Source: UBA1412 sp964609795 (GTDB lineage: Bacteria > Verrucomicrobiota > Verrucomicrobiia > Limisphaerales > UBA1412). From it: 64,000 nt of DNA. Shown here in pieces: positions 8,910 through 18,337 of this stretch. How positions within the stretch are numbered: the stretch's first letter is position 1; every line of letters begins with the position of its first letter. Made by a program: the position numbers and the translations under genes. The notes beneath the pieces were generated by a model. It saw only the letters and a program-made list of their open reading frames with translations, was not told the DNA's origin and made no database searches. The DNA lies in contig CAZSTC010000002.1 in assembly GCA_964609795.1 (NCBI GenBank), forward strand, positions 1 to 64,000, in the 5' to 3' direction.

Positions 8910-10622
8910 CTAGTCTAATTTGTCATTAATTCCCTTCAGACCTTGATAAACGGCACGTCGAAGGCTTCCCTCTTCATCATCGCAGCCGTACTCCCAATAC
9001 ATCGCGCCCAGCAATCCACGCTTCCTGATGTAATCGCATTTAATAGAAATAGAGGAAGGATCCTCGTACGTACAAACCAGTTTCCCCTCCTTATCCGTAA
9101 GATAGGGGACCATTGCCTTGGCATCCCAGCTTCGGGTATATGCTTCGCCTAATTCCAGGATTTTCCCATACGTGATATATCCTCCGATTCCATCGGTACC
9201 GCGTCCATAAAATGGCATTCCAAGCGTCAGTTTATGCGCCGGAATTCCAGCCTCTATATGCTTATCAACCCCTTCCTGGGCACATATCCAGCCGACATGC
9301 TCCGAGCGATACAGTGAAGCATGGTGTTTGGGAGGATTCCCCATATCGTAAGTCATGACATTCACAAAATCTACAATCGGCTCTAACGCCTTGAAATCCA
9401 CATATCCTGCCCCTGCTGGTGATGCAAATGTAAGAAGTTTGTCTTTCCCGATCGCTTTGCGAATTTCTTTCATCAAAAGAGTAAAGTTATCAGTATCGTC
9501 CGCAGATGCAGAGATGTTGGCTGCTTTACTGGTCGGATACTCCCAATCCAGGTCAATGCCATCCAAACCAAAAGTTTCAACTACCTTCAGACAATCAGAT
9601 GCAAAAGCAATCCGGTTCTCACTGGACGCTGCCATTTCACTAAAATTACCACTTCCCCATCCCCCTATGGAAAGCATCACTTTGAGAGCGGGTTTCTGCT
9701 TTTTTAACTCCACGATAGCTCTTAGACGATCAGGATTATCAATTCGCACGCCATTAAACGTTTTATTCACATGCCCAAATGCGTAGTTAATGTGTGTCAC
9801 CATATTTGGATCAGGCATAATACGACTCCAGGAAGTCACGTAAGCCAAAACGATCCCCGACTCCTCACCGAATTGATTCTCTTTGCCGGCAAGCCAAAGG
9901 AGCGATCTCCCTAAAACTCTGCGATAGTTTGGATCTCCCATAGCACCTGCCCCATGTCCAGGAATCATCGTAACGATACGAGTTCCTTCATATAAATGCG
10001 TGTACAAGAGTTTAGGGGAAGAATCCCGGTGCTTGGTCTCAAGTAAGGTATGAACTCCATCTGATTGCCAAAGGCCGCCATATACTTCGTCATGAATAAC
10101 AAAATCTGAAATTCCGCGGGTGATAAAGTGGTTCTTATCCGCAACCTGAACGGAAATTTCAACATCTTCATGATATGTAGAAGGCTTATATTCCTCTCCT
10201 TCTATCGTTTCTTTTTTGAAGAGATATTTGGAGCCGACCACCTGGCTAAATTCCGGCCACTCCGAATAGGAGCAGATGCCGTGATGAAGGAATAGAACCG
10301 GCTTGCCTCTTTTCACTATATTCAAATAGTCCTTTTTAAGGTCATCGGTTATTTCGTTCCATGTATCATAAAAAACCAACACATCATAGTTCTGAGAATT
10401 TTCAGGTTTGAGTAGTTTTTGTGCATCCGGATTCTTGTGTTCTTTCCAGGTAATATGCTCCAGGCTATCGAACATCTGAGTAAAAGCATCCCTATCGAAA
10501 GAATGGCCTTCAGTTACGACAGCTACACGCACTGGTTCCAAGGCCGGCTGTGCTGAGGAATCAATAGACATGGCTTTCAGAATGAGAGCCAATGCAATTA
10601 TATTAAAATAGATGTATTTCAT
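8910..10622 (-). CDS. Secreted ThuA-like / GH18 chitinase fusion
   Basis: A 570-residue exported protein. Residues 1-24 form a signal peptide (MKYIYFNIIALALILKAMSI then SSAQ). Residues about 30-248 are a ThuA-like, glutamine-amidotransferase-fold domain (VRVAVVTEGHSFDRDAF, VLFLHHGICSYSEWPEF, MIPGHGAGAMGDPNYRR, SLLWLAG). Residues about 255-560 are a GH18 barrel with the DxxDxDxE motif at D354, D357, D359 and E361 (DGIDLDWEYP), the SIGGWG strand-3 motif, MTYDMGNP and the strand-8 tryptophan in GAMYWEYGCDDEEGS. All GH18 catalytic residues are intact, so chitinase or endo-N-acetylglucosaminidase activity is plausible. ThuA domains are linked to sugar metabolism but have no agreed chemistry. The combination is uncommon. 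It lies between the MBL hydrolase and the heparinase-like gene on one strand. Confidence 0.88.
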   Translation of the reverse strand: MKYIYFNIIALALILKAMSIDSSAQPALEPVRVAVVTEGHSFDRDAFTQMFDSLEHITWKEHKNPDAQKLLKPENSQNYDVLVFYDTWNEITDDLKKDYLNIVKRGKPVLFLHHGICSYSEWPEFSQVVGSKYLFKKETIEGEEYKPSTYHEDVEISVQVADKNHFITRGISDFVIHDEVYGGLWQSDGVHTLLETKHRDSSPKLLYTHLYEGTRIVTMIPGHGAGAMGDPNYRRVLGRSLLWLAGKENQFGEESGIVLAYVTSWSRIMPDPNMVTHINYAFGHVNKTFNGVRIDNPDRLRAIVELKKQKPALKVMLSIGGWGSGNFSEMAASSENRIAFASDCLKVVETFGLDGIDLDWEYPTSKAANISASADDTDNFTLLMKEIRKAIGKDKLLTFASPAGAGYVDFKALEPIVDFVNVMTYDMGNPPKHHASLYRSEHVGWICAQEGVDKHIEAGIPAHKLTLGMPFYGRGTDGIGGYITYGKILELGEAYTRSWDAKAMVPYLTDKEGKLVCTYEDPSSISIKCDYIRKRGLLGAMYWEYGCDDEEGSLRRAVYQGLKGINDKLD

Positions 10623-10673
10623 AATATATTTTTTATAAAGGTTTAATTTAGAAAATTAAATAAAAAAAAGTAG

Positions 10674-11576
10674 CTAGCATTTTAAAAGACGATTACTGGT
10701 GAAAGGGTTATGATTAAACTCTTCCCGCAACGTACTCAAAGGTCCATGCCCCGGGCAAAGAAGTGTATTAGGAGGAAGGCATAAAATCTGTTTTCTCAAA
10801 GTTTCTAAAAGCCGTTCCCTATCGTAAAAGGGGTATCCCAACGACCCTGAAAAAAGGCAATCCCCTACGATTAGAGCAAAATTGGAGTTACCTCTAAACC
10901 CGCTCACTCTATACACGACGTGATCAGGACTATGCCCAGGGGCAAGGCAAGGCTGAATACGGAACGGACCAAAATTTTGAGGTGGAGTGGAAGAAAGATT
11001 ATTAAAGGAGTAATAATCGAAAAAAGAAGCCTCAGGAAAGAGTCTCTTAAATACGGGCTTAGCATTGACATGATCTCTATGGGCATGAGTCAGAAATACT
11101 TGAGTGAGTTTTAAATGTTTCTTCTGTAAATAGTCCAAAGTTTTTGTCGCCTGCCAACCCGGATCAAAAAGCACCGCTTCATGATTTTCATCACTCCAAA
11201 GAATATAGCTGTTAACAAAGTTAGCCTCATTTTCGTGAGGAAACCCCTCCTTGTCGCTATTCTGTATCCAAACGAGGCCCGGCCAATCTTCATAATTCAC
11301 CGGATCCGGCAGCCAACCATCAGCTATCGCCTTTAGCCTTTGTCCCTGCACCCCGATAAGGTTTCCCAGCTCAACCCATTTTACCCTGGTATATGTTTCA
11401 TCTGAAAGAGTTCCACTTTTTATCCAAGTTTTCCATTCGGACTCTTCAATGCCGGACGTGGCGATCATGGCTCTTTTGTCTATATTAAATATAGACTGCA
11501 TTTTCCTCAGAATGTCGCCAATATGATCCTCCAATTGCATAAACGAGAATGTCTCAGAAAAATAGAATTCTGTCAA
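10674..11576 (-). CDS. MBL-fold metallo-hydrolase with N-terminal helix-turn-helix-like region
   Basis: A 300-residue protein. The C-terminal two thirds are a metallo-beta-lactamase hydrolase of glyoxalase II type. The dinuclear zinc motif is H164-x-H166-x-D168-H169 (THAHRDHV), followed by PGHSPDHV, GDCLFSGSLG and PGHGP, the later metal-ligand motifs. The first ~85 residues (FNIDKRAMIATSGIEESEWK, then ETYTRVKWVELGNLIGVQGQ) look like a small XRE-like helical domain: four or five helices with a turn, not part of the MBL fold. Thioester or lactone hydrolysis is typical of the family; the substrate is unknown. It is 51 bases upstream of the ThuA-GH18 gene on the same strand and divergent from tdh. 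No signal peptide is present. Confidence 0.85.
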   Translation of the reverse strand: MTEFYFSETFSFMQLEDHIGDILRKMQSIFNIDKRAMIATSGIEESEWKTWIKSGTLSDETYTRVKWVELGNLIGVQGQRLKAIADGWLPDPVNYEDWPGLVWIQNSDKEGFPHENEANFVNSYILWSDENHEAVLFDPGWQATKTLDYLQKKHLKLTQVFLTHAHRDHVNAKPVFKRLFPEASFFDYYSFNNLSSTPPQNFGPFRIQPCLAPGHSPDHVVYRVSGFRGNSNFALIVGDCLFSGSLGYPFYDRERLLETLRKQILCLPPNTLLCPGHGPLSTLREEFNHNPFTSNRLLKC

Positions 11577-11680
11577 CGAAACACGTTAGCGTCAAAATAG
11601 TTTCTATTCTCTGTACAACCTTTCATTTTCCACTTTCAAACATAAAAGAACGTGCCTAGTATAGCGCCGGTCGTTGAGTT

Positions 11681-12706
11681 ATGAAAGCTCTCGTAAAAGC
11701 AAAATCTGAAAGGGGCCTCTGGCTGCAGGACGTACCGGAGCCTAAGATCAGTATCAATGACGTCCTTATAAAAATACACAAAACAGGCATCTGTGGTACA
11801 GACTTGCACATTTACCGCTGGGACGCTTGGTCTCAAAAAACGGTACCAGTACCTCTTACGATCGGCCATGAGTTCGTAGGGGAAATTGTTGAAATCGGGT
11901 CCAATGTAAAAGATTTTCATGTCGGGGATATTGTCTCTGGAGAAGGACATGTGGTCTGTGGTCGATGCCGTAATTGTTTGGCCGGACGCCGCCATCTCTG
12001 TCCGGACACAAAAGGAATCGGAGTTAACCGAAACGGCGCTTTTGCAGAATACCTGTCTCTGCCCATGACTAATGTTTGGCTGCACCACAAAGGAATAAAC
12101 GAAGATGTGGCAAGCATCTTTGATCCATTCGGTAATGCAGTTCACACGGCACTCTCCTTCCCCGTGCTCGGAGAAGATGTGTTAGTCACAGGAGCCGGCC
12201 CCATCGGCATTATGGCCGCTGCTGTTGCTAAACATGCGGGCGCTCGATTTGTCGTGATTACAGATGTAAACGAGCATCGCTTGGAACTGGCCAAAAAACT
12301 GGGAGTAGATGTGGCTCTCAATACCCAAAAATCCTCCATTAAAGAACTGCAGAAAAAACTTGGAATGACAGAGGGTTTTGACGTCGGACTGGAAATGTCG
12401 GGCAATGCTCACGCCTTCCAGGACATGCTCGATAATATGTGCCATGGTGGCAAGATAGCGATGCTCGGCATCCCTGGCAGCCCAACGCCTATGGACTGGA
12501 ATAAAGTCATCTTTAACATGCTCACTATCAAAGGGATCTATGGTCGCGAAATGTACGAGACCTGGTATAAAATGTCGGTGATGCTTCAGAGTGGGCTCAA
12601 TATAGAACCGATCATCACACACCGCTTCCACTATACGGAGTTCGAAAAGGGATTCGAAGCGATGGAGAGCGGCCTCTCAGGAAAAGTTGTACTCTCCTGG
12701 TCCTAA
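11681..12706 (+). CDS. tdh: L-threonine 3-dehydrogenase
   Basis: A 341-residue cytoplasmic, zinc-dependent medium-chain dehydrogenase that oxidises L-threonine to 2-amino-3-ketobutyrate with NAD+, the first step of threonine breakdown to glycine and acetyl-CoA. Length and residue numbering match the well-studied enzyme. Catalytic zinc ligands are C38, H63 and E64 (GICGTDLH, GHEFVGE); the structural zinc set is C93, C96, C99 and C107 (CGRCRNCLAGRRHLC). The Rossmann motif is VTGAGPIGIMAA. The C-terminal KGIYGREMYETWYKM is diagnostic for Tdh rather than other zinc alcohol dehydrogenases. The partner gene kbl is not in the window. The gene is divergent from the MBL hydrolase and convergent with the GH43 protein. 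Confidence 0.93.
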   Translation: MKALVKAKSERGLWLQDVPEPKISINDVLIKIHKTGICGTDLHIYRWDAWSQKTVPVPLTIGHEFVGEIVEIGSNVKDFHVGDIVSGEGHVVCGRCRNCLAGRRHLCPDTKGIGVNRNGAFAEYLSLPMTNVWLHHKGINEDVASIFDPFGNAVHTALSFPVLGEDVLVTGAGPIGIMAAAVAKHAGARFVVITDVNEHRLELAKKLGVDVALNTQKSSIKELQKKLGMTEGFDVGLEMSGNAHAFQDMLDNMCHGGKIAMLGIPGSPTPMDWNKVIFNMLTIKGIYGREMYETWYKMSVMLQSGLNIEPIITHRFHYTEFEKGFEAMESGLSGKVVLSWS

Positions 12707-12733
12707 CGTTCCAATTAATCCTATAAACGACTA

Positions 12734-12755
12734 TTTTCTATTCAGCACTAGAAAA
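12734..12755. other. Small AT-rich inverted repeat between convergent genes
   Basis: TTTTCTA (12734-12740) and TAGAAAA (12749-12755) form a perfect 7-base stem with an 8-base loop between the stops of tdh and the GH43 protein. The A/T run on each side makes it a weak candidate for a bidirectional terminator; the stem has no GC core. Confidence 0.3.
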
Positions 12756-12784
12756 AGTTTAAGATTGCTCTCATTTGAGGTGCG

Positions 12785-15700
12785 TCATTTGAAGATAGCC
12801 CGATAGTTATAGCGATCATTTGGAGCAACATCACCGTTCACAGTGAAATCTTTGGGCTGACCATTTTCCAGAATGTTGTCAGCCCATTTGAAATCGATCT
12901 TTTTCACGGTTTTTCCTCCCAAATCCAAGAGAGTTATGGGAATGCTCAGTTCCATTTGAGTTCCGTTTATCACCCTCTGGATTTTTGATTTCGTTATCCA
13001 GTGATAGTCACCTTCCTGTCCGCTATGTTGTTGAAGTACAGCAAATCGCTCAGGTTCTTCTTCAGCACTGCGGATAATAAAATCATACCCGAGCCAACCA
13101 TTGTTTGGGTTCTCATCAACATCCAAGAAAAGTAACATCCAATGTTTTTCTGAAGGCCTCCCCATAGGTTCCAAAGTCCGCACGTAAAAAGAGAGATTTT
13201 CGTCATCTAAACTAACCTTCGCACTTATAATGTCGTGACGACCGGTTCGGTTTTGATAGATACCTTCACTACCCCACCCCGGGTGGTTGCGCCGAACAGG
13301 ATCGCCAATATCATCACGAAACTCAGGACTTCCCGCCGCCCAATCACTAAAGTCGCCATTCAGAAGAATCGGATTGGAGGCCACTTCCGGCAATCGCCTC
13401 ACTCCTTTATAGCGTCGTATATTGGCTATCGTCTGATAGTAGTAATTATCCTGATGCGGACATTCAGCAGGTTCTATGTCACGGCTGTATTCGGCATTGA
13501 ACTGGTCGACAAAGGTCACTTCGCCACTCCCGTAAAAAGGCGAATTTTGTTTATTGAAACGCATCATTACCCATTCGTTCCATCCCGTAATAAAAACAAA
13601 GGGTGGGCTGACATCCAGCGCCCGATTCCATTGATCCTGATAATTGCGTCCCAAAGTATCCTGGCCTTCAGGCGGCGGCTGTTTTCCATTGTGGAAGCTC
13701 CGACCGTGAGCCCCTGGGTTGCTCAAGACACTTAATTTGCCATCTAAAGCATTTTGGGCCACGCCAACAGTCATTTGTTCGGGCCGATTTTCAGAGTCAT
13801 AGAATATATGCTGTGGATAAACTTCCAACCAGCCCCACTGATTCGCTGCTGTAGGTCCGGTAAAGTAACTGGGCTGTGGTTTGCGATAAGTGAAAAAGCC
13901 GTTTAAATCTTTATAGCGGTCATCGTCATAGACAATAAGCAAACTCCTTGAACCGGAAACACGCTGCGCATTCTGCCAGGAGACACCCTGAGGAATGAGA
14001 TTATCGTCCGAACTCCACCATCCTACCTTGTTTTTGGGATGTGAAATTTCCAGGTAATACTCTCCTGCTGGAAAAGGCTTATCAACACTGATTCCAAACC
14101 ATCCATTATCTATAATTTTTGCAAGACGTTCTTCGGCTAAAAGCGAACCACCGGGAGTAGCACCTTTATAAAGTTTCATCGTAAATGCAGAATTCGTGCT
14201 TTCCCAAGTGGGGAGACAAGCAGAAACTCGCAACCAGGGTTTATTGGCATGAAAACTTTGCCCCAAAGTACCGTTCTCCTCCAGACCGATCGCTTTATCC
14301 TGCTTATTCCAAAGAGTTCCTAAATTCAGGGAAGCAGGATCTGCCAGAATAAGCGGCTTGCCTTCCCAGTGGTACCACAAATCTGAATAAAGGTTTTTGC
14401 TGTAAAACTCATCCCACAACTTTTGAACAGTGCTGGATGGATTCCCAAAAGGACAGAGAAACGCAATCTGGGGTGTACTGCCACCCGCCTCACGAACTCT
14501 GGTAAAAGCTCTACAAAGTGCCAAATATTGCTCCGGATAAGTCACCTGGTTGCTCGTGTCAAAAATTATGACGTCAACTCCCATATCAGCAAGCATTCGA
14601 GCATGTTTTTCAAATACGGCTTCATCGGTCGAAAGATAATAATCGAACCAGGACTTTCCCCAATGATGGTATTTCATCAGAGGTCCCCACGCGGGATGAT
14701 TCTGATCGTTAATCGCCTCTGGGTATTTCTCCATAATGTTACTTACGTCAAAAGGTCCTTCAGTTCCATGGGCGCCCATCCAGAGAAAATAGAACATGCC
14801 GACAGTCTTATTTTCTTCTGGTGCACCTACTTCTCCTGCATTGGGTAGACTGCGACCCAAACCATCGGTCGCTACCCAAGTATCGCTGAAATTATCGCGT
14901 ACAATTACGGGTATAGCGGTGGTTCCGCTCGGCTTGGAAATCTCTATACCAGGCTGGACTGGTTTACCAATAAAAGGCAAACCTGAATCATCGAAACTGA
15001 AGGGCTGTGTGTGCACACAACGATCACCCCAACCGTGTTCTTTCTTCTGTTTGGTATGATATACAATCCAATCTTCCTTTCCATCCGGTGATTTCACAAA
15101 AGAACAATGTCCCACCCCAAGCACTTTATCCTCGCCAGAGAAGATTGGAGCTTCTTTATGCTTTTTCCAATTTTCCGGTTTGCATATATCACCCCCAAGG
15201 TATTCCAGCATCCCAAGACAATAGTGTTCTGACCAACTACCACTAGCGGAGTAAATAATGAATATCTTGTCCTTTCGATATAAAATCTGAGGCCCCTCCA
15301 GAAGGCCACGTAAATGATCCGACCGTTGCTCCCAAGCTTGATCAGGTTCACTCAGGAGGGTCCGCTGAGCTACAATCTTCGTTGGGCTTTCCATGGGAGC
15401 GATGTATAGATTCTGAACTCCATCTACTTTGCCCGGCCAACCGGACCAGATAAAGTAAGGTCTGTTTTCCGAATCGACTAGCAGGGTTCCATCTATAGCC
15501 CATCCGCCTGTTTCCAAATGGTAAGGGGTTTGATTATAAGGCCCCATAGGGTCGCTGCCTTCTGATTCGATCACCCACATTTGATGATCTTCATTTCGCC
15601 CCGCATCGGCTGCTACATATATATACCATTTTCCTTTGTAATAATGTAACTCCGGTGCCCATATCTCCCGACTGTAGGGACCGGATGATGGTGCTGACCA

Positions 15701-15961
15701 AACCCATTGCGGCTTGGCATTTCCCAACTGACTCAGATCTTCCGTTTTTCGAATGGCAATTCCCGGGGCTCTTTCCGACCCGATCCTGTGAATATGGTAA
15801 TAGTAACCCTCGTGTTGAACCACAAAAGGATCCGCTGAGGGAGAAGGAATTATTGGGTTCGAAAAGGTTTCGCCGGCAGAAACGGCTGAACAGCTAAACA
15901 AAAAAACGAACAGGATCCCAATCAGGCCTGTCCAGTGCCATGGTGAAAGGCGCATTCTCAT
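12785..15961 (-). CDS. Secreted multimodular glycosidase: GH43, GH71/99-like and carbohydrate-binding domains
   Basis: A 1058-residue exported protein with a signal peptide (about 1-30, ending AVSAG). Residues about 34-345 are a GH43 five-bladed propeller with the expected triad D44 (PSADPF), D157 (AIDGTLL) and E222 (LEGPQILY), pointing to arabinofuranosidase, arabinanase or xylosidase activity. Residues about 380-850 resemble the GH71/GH99-like barrel of secreted planctomycete/verrucomicrobial proteins (VGMFYFLWMGAHGTEGPFDV, DMGVDVIIFDTSNQ, FITGWNEWVMMRFN). Residues about 880-1058 look like a CBM9-like beta-sandwich (NGDFSDWAAG, LFLDVDENPNNGWLGYDFII). If both barrels are active this is a bifunctional enzyme. 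The gene is alone on its strand with a 397-base upstream region. Boundaries are approximate; the middle-domain call is less certain than the GH43 call. Confidence 0.82.
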   Translation of the reverse strand: MRMRLSPWHWTGLIGILFVFLFSCSAVSAGETFSNPIIPSPSADPFVVQHEGYYYHIHRIGSERAPGIAIRKTEDLSQLGNAKPQWVWSAPSSGPYSREIWAPELHYYKGKWYIYVAADAGRNEDHQMWVIESEGSDPMGPYNQTPYHLETGGWAIDGTLLVDSENRPYFIWSGWPGKVDGVQNLYIAPMESPTKIVAQRTLLSEPDQAWEQRSDHLRGLLEGPQILYRKDKIFIIYSASGSWSEHYCLGMLEYLGGDICKPENWKKHKEAPIFSGEDKVLGVGHCSFVKSPDGKEDWIVYHTKQKKEHGWGDRCVHTQPFSFDDSGLPFIGKPVQPGIEISKPSGTTAIPVIVRDNFSDTWVATDGLGRSLPNAGEVGAPEENKTVGMFYFLWMGAHGTEGPFDVSNIMEKYPEAINDQNHPAWGPLMKYHHWGKSWFDYYLSTDEAVFEKHARMLADMGVDVIIFDTSNQVTYPEQYLALCRAFTRVREAGGSTPQIAFLCPFGNPSSTVQKLWDEFYSKNLYSDLWYHWEGKPLILADPASLNLGTLWNKQDKAIGLEENGTLGQSFHANKPWLRVSACLPTWESTNSAFTMKLYKGATPGGSLLAEERLAKIIDNGWFGISVDKPFPAGEYYLEISHPKNKVGWWSSDDNLIPQGVSWQNAQRVSGSRSLLIVYDDDRYKDLNGFFTYRKPQPSYFTGPTAANQWGWLEVYPQHIFYDSENRPEQMTVGVAQNALDGKLSVLSNPGAHGRSFHNGKQPPPEGQDTLGRNYQDQWNRALDVSPPFVFITGWNEWVMMRFNKQNSPFYGSGEVTFVDQFNAEYSRDIEPAECPHQDNYYYQTIANIRRYKGVRRLPEVASNPILLNGDFSDWAAGSPEFRDDIGDPVRRNHPGWGSEGIYQNRTGRHDIISAKVSLDDENLSFYVRTLEPMGRPSEKHWMLLFLDVDENPNNGWLGYDFIIRSAEEEPERFAVLQQHSGQEGDYHWITKSKIQRVINGTQMELSIPITLLDLGGKTVKKIDFKWADNILENGQPKDFTVNGDVAPNDRYNYRAIFK

Positions 15962-16358
15962 GGAGATAAAGTTTATCGGCTAGAGACTCTTTAGTCAAAA
16001 AGAATAGCTCAGCAGCTTATAAAATCATATTAACAACCTCTATCGTATCAGTTTAAATTTACCGGAGGCATAGGCTTACGAAGTCGCGAATAACAAGTGA
16101 ATCCATTATAATCTTCTTGAAGCGAATTTGAAAAGTGTTAGGCTTTCGACGGGTAGTTTGTTCTACGGAATCAAACTGGCATTTTCTTTTTTATACTACA
16201 GAAGTGAAAAGACGTTTTTCGCACATTGTGAAGCAGGAGCTCTATTGCCTGTTGCTGACTATTGTGTTTAGGGCCACATGAGCCCACTACAAACGAAACA
16301 GGTCAACCGTTATTGATCGAAAGTCTGCTTCGCTTAATACCCTCATTATAAATCTTCT
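15962..16358. other. Gene-free divergent intergenic region
   Basis: These 397 bases separate the minus-strand GH43 protein from the plus-strand hydrogenase-like operon and should hold promoters for both. No open frame, RNA gene or strong hairpin was recognised. Two -10-like boxes are visible on the plus strand: TATAAT at 16107-16112, and TATAAA at 16347-16352 placed exactly six bases before the hyfB-like ATG. Neither has a convincing -35 partner at normal spacing, so an activator-dependent promoter or an alternative sigma factor is possible. Confidence 0.4.
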
Positions 16359-18302
16359 ATGACAATTGGGTTAATTTTAGCAACTGCCGCTCTGCTTCAT
16401 CTTTTGAGTCTGGCCTGCTCGATGCGAGCTCCGCGAGTTTGGCTTTACAGTAATTCGATAGCCAACGGGCTTCTACTAGCTACTTCAATCGGTGTTTTGT
16501 GTACAGCCACCGAATGGGAATGGAAAAGCACATTCACCGTGGCAAGCGAGCAGGTTCATCTGCGTTTGGATGGGTTGAGTTCCATTTTTCTCTCTCTCCT
16601 TTCTCTAATAGGTGGTTTGGGAGCTGTTTATGCGTGGGAATACTGGTCTATTCAAAAACATCCTCTTTCTGCCAAATGGGGCCGATTATTCTGGAGCCTT
16701 CTGTCGCTCTGTATGGCTTTGGTACTCACATCATCCAACGGTTTGCACTTTTTAATCAGCTGGGAGCTCTTCGCTCTAAGTGCTTATTTTCTGATTACGT
16801 TACAGCCTCAGAAAAAAGAGGTTCGAAGTGCAGGCTGGCTTTATCTGGCAGTTTCACACGCCGGCTCACTCCTATTGTTTGCATTTTTTGCTTTATTAGC
16901 ACAGAGAACCGGAAGTTGGGAACTGGGGCCAATGCTTGAACGTACAGACCTGAGCATACTTTTCTGGCTGGCACTGCTGGGTTTTGGCGTTAAAGCCGGT
17001 ATATTTCCGCTCCATATCTGGCTTCCGTCTGCTCATGCCAATGCCCCGAGCCACGTCTCCGCACTAATGTCCGGGGTCGCCATAAAAATGGGGATTTATG
17101 GTATTGTCCGGTTTAGCGGCTGGCTTCCTATGCCCGGCAGCGCTGGTTGGGTTATAATCATTCTGGGCATAGTGAGCGCCGTTCTTGGAGTGGTTTTTGC
17201 CTTGGGCCAACATGATCTGAAGCGCCTATTGGCTTACCACAGTGTTGAGAACATCGGAATTATTCTCTTAGGAATTGGTTTTGCCATGGTTGCGATAAAC
17301 CATGGAAAGGCAACTTGGGGAGCTTTAGCGATGGCTGGCGCCCTCCTCCACGTGTGGAACCACGGAATGTTTAAGTCTCTACTCTTCTTGGGAGCCGGCT
17401 CCGTGCTCCATTCCACCGGAACACGCAGAATGAGCGATCTGGGTGGATTGTGGAAAAAGATGCCTTGGACGACTGCCCTATTCGCCTTGGGTTCTGCCGC
17501 CATCGCAGGACTTCCCCCTTTGAACGGTTTTGTGAGCGAATGGTTAATTTACCTGGGCATGTTTTCATCAGTTATTCAGCCCTCCTCAGCCCTGCTTATT
17601 GCTATTCCTTCTATCATTCTATTGGCTCTCACCGGAGCACTCGCACTTGCATGTTTCGTAAAAGTCTGCGGAGTAGTTTTTCTGGGGGCTCCTCGAACGC
17701 CTGCTGCCAGCCATGCTCATGAGTGCGGTTTTTGGATGCGAATTCCAATGCTCATTCTGGCAGGTGGATGCGTGATGATCGGTTTAGCTCCTTTCCTGTT
17801 TTGGAAACTTCTCATTTCTGCTGTAGCTTCCTGGCATGGAACATGGGAATTGACTCCCATGCCTGCGTCCTTGAAGTTTCTGAGCCTGGCACATATTCTC
17901 TTAACCGTAGCAGCCACTGGTGGGTTTTTGCTGCTCTTTCGACATGCTCGCCAAAAGGGAATTCAACGACGCTTAACCTGGGATTGCGGCTACACAGCCC
18001 CCACACCCAGAATGCAATACACAGCTGGCTCTTTTGCTGGCATAATTACCGAATGGTTCAGTTGGATACTTCGGATCAAACGTCATGAAAAGCCTCTTTG
18101 CGGAATCTTTCCACAGCATGCCCACCTTGACAAACATACCCCCGAAACCGTTCTTGAGAAAATCATTGAGCCCTGCGCTCAATGGATTCTCTGGATTTCG
18201 AGGATTATCCGGCAATTTCAAAACGGACGCACCCACGTCTACATTTTATACATTATTCTGGGATTAATTGCTCTTGCCTGCATAACAATTTGCTGGAACT
18301 GA
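16359..18302 (+). CDS. Hydrogenase-like complex, HyfB-type antiporter-like membrane subunit
   Basis: A 647-residue membrane protein of the NuoL/MrpA-like family, matching the HyfB/HycC subunit of group 4 hydrogenases. It has about 14-16 hydrophobic segments. The conserved ion-path region GFGVKAGIFPLHIWLPSAHA (near 208-229) and HVSALMSGVAIKMGIYG follow the family pattern, as do GQHDLKRLLAYHSVENIG and PPLNGFVSEWLIY. It would form part of the proton- or sodium-translocating arm. It is the first gene of a seven-gene operon reading through 24368. The ATG has no Shine-Dalgarno; a TATAAA box lies six bases upstream. The C-terminal part (after about 540) has the extra region typical of HyfB rather than NuoL. 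Whether H+ or Na+ is moved cannot be decided. Confidence 0.9.
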   Translation: MTIGLILATAALLHLLSLACSMRAPRVWLYSNSIANGLLLATSIGVLCTATEWEWKSTFTVASEQVHLRLDGLSSIFLSLLSLIGGLGAVYAWEYWSIQKHPLSAKWGRLFWSLLSLCMALVLTSSNGLHFLISWELFALSAYFLITLQPQKKEVRSAGWLYLAVSHAGSLLLFAFFALLAQRTGSWELGPMLERTDLSILFWLALLGFGVKAGIFPLHIWLPSAHANAPSHVSALMSGVAIKMGIYGIVRFSGWLPMPGSAGWVIIILGIVSAVLGVVFALGQHDLKRLLAYHSVENIGIILLGIGFAMVAINHGKATWGALAMAGALLHVWNHGMFKSLLFLGAGSVLHSTGTRRMSDLGGLWKKMPWTTALFALGSAAIAGLPPLNGFVSEWLIYLGMFSSVIQPSSALLIAIPSIILLALTGALALACFVKVCGVVFLGAPRTPAASHAHECGFWMRIPMLILAGGCVMIGLAPFLFWKLLISAVASWHGTWELTPMPASLKFLSLAHILLTVAATGGFLLLFRHARQKGIQRRLTWDCGYTAPTPRMQYTAGSFAGIITEWFSWILRIKRHEKPLCGIFPQHAHLDKHTPETVLEKIIEPCAQWILWISRIIRQFQNGRTHVYILYIILGLIALACITICWN

Positions 18303-18337
18303 CGAAACAGATTTATAACTCAACACCCTATTTTGAC

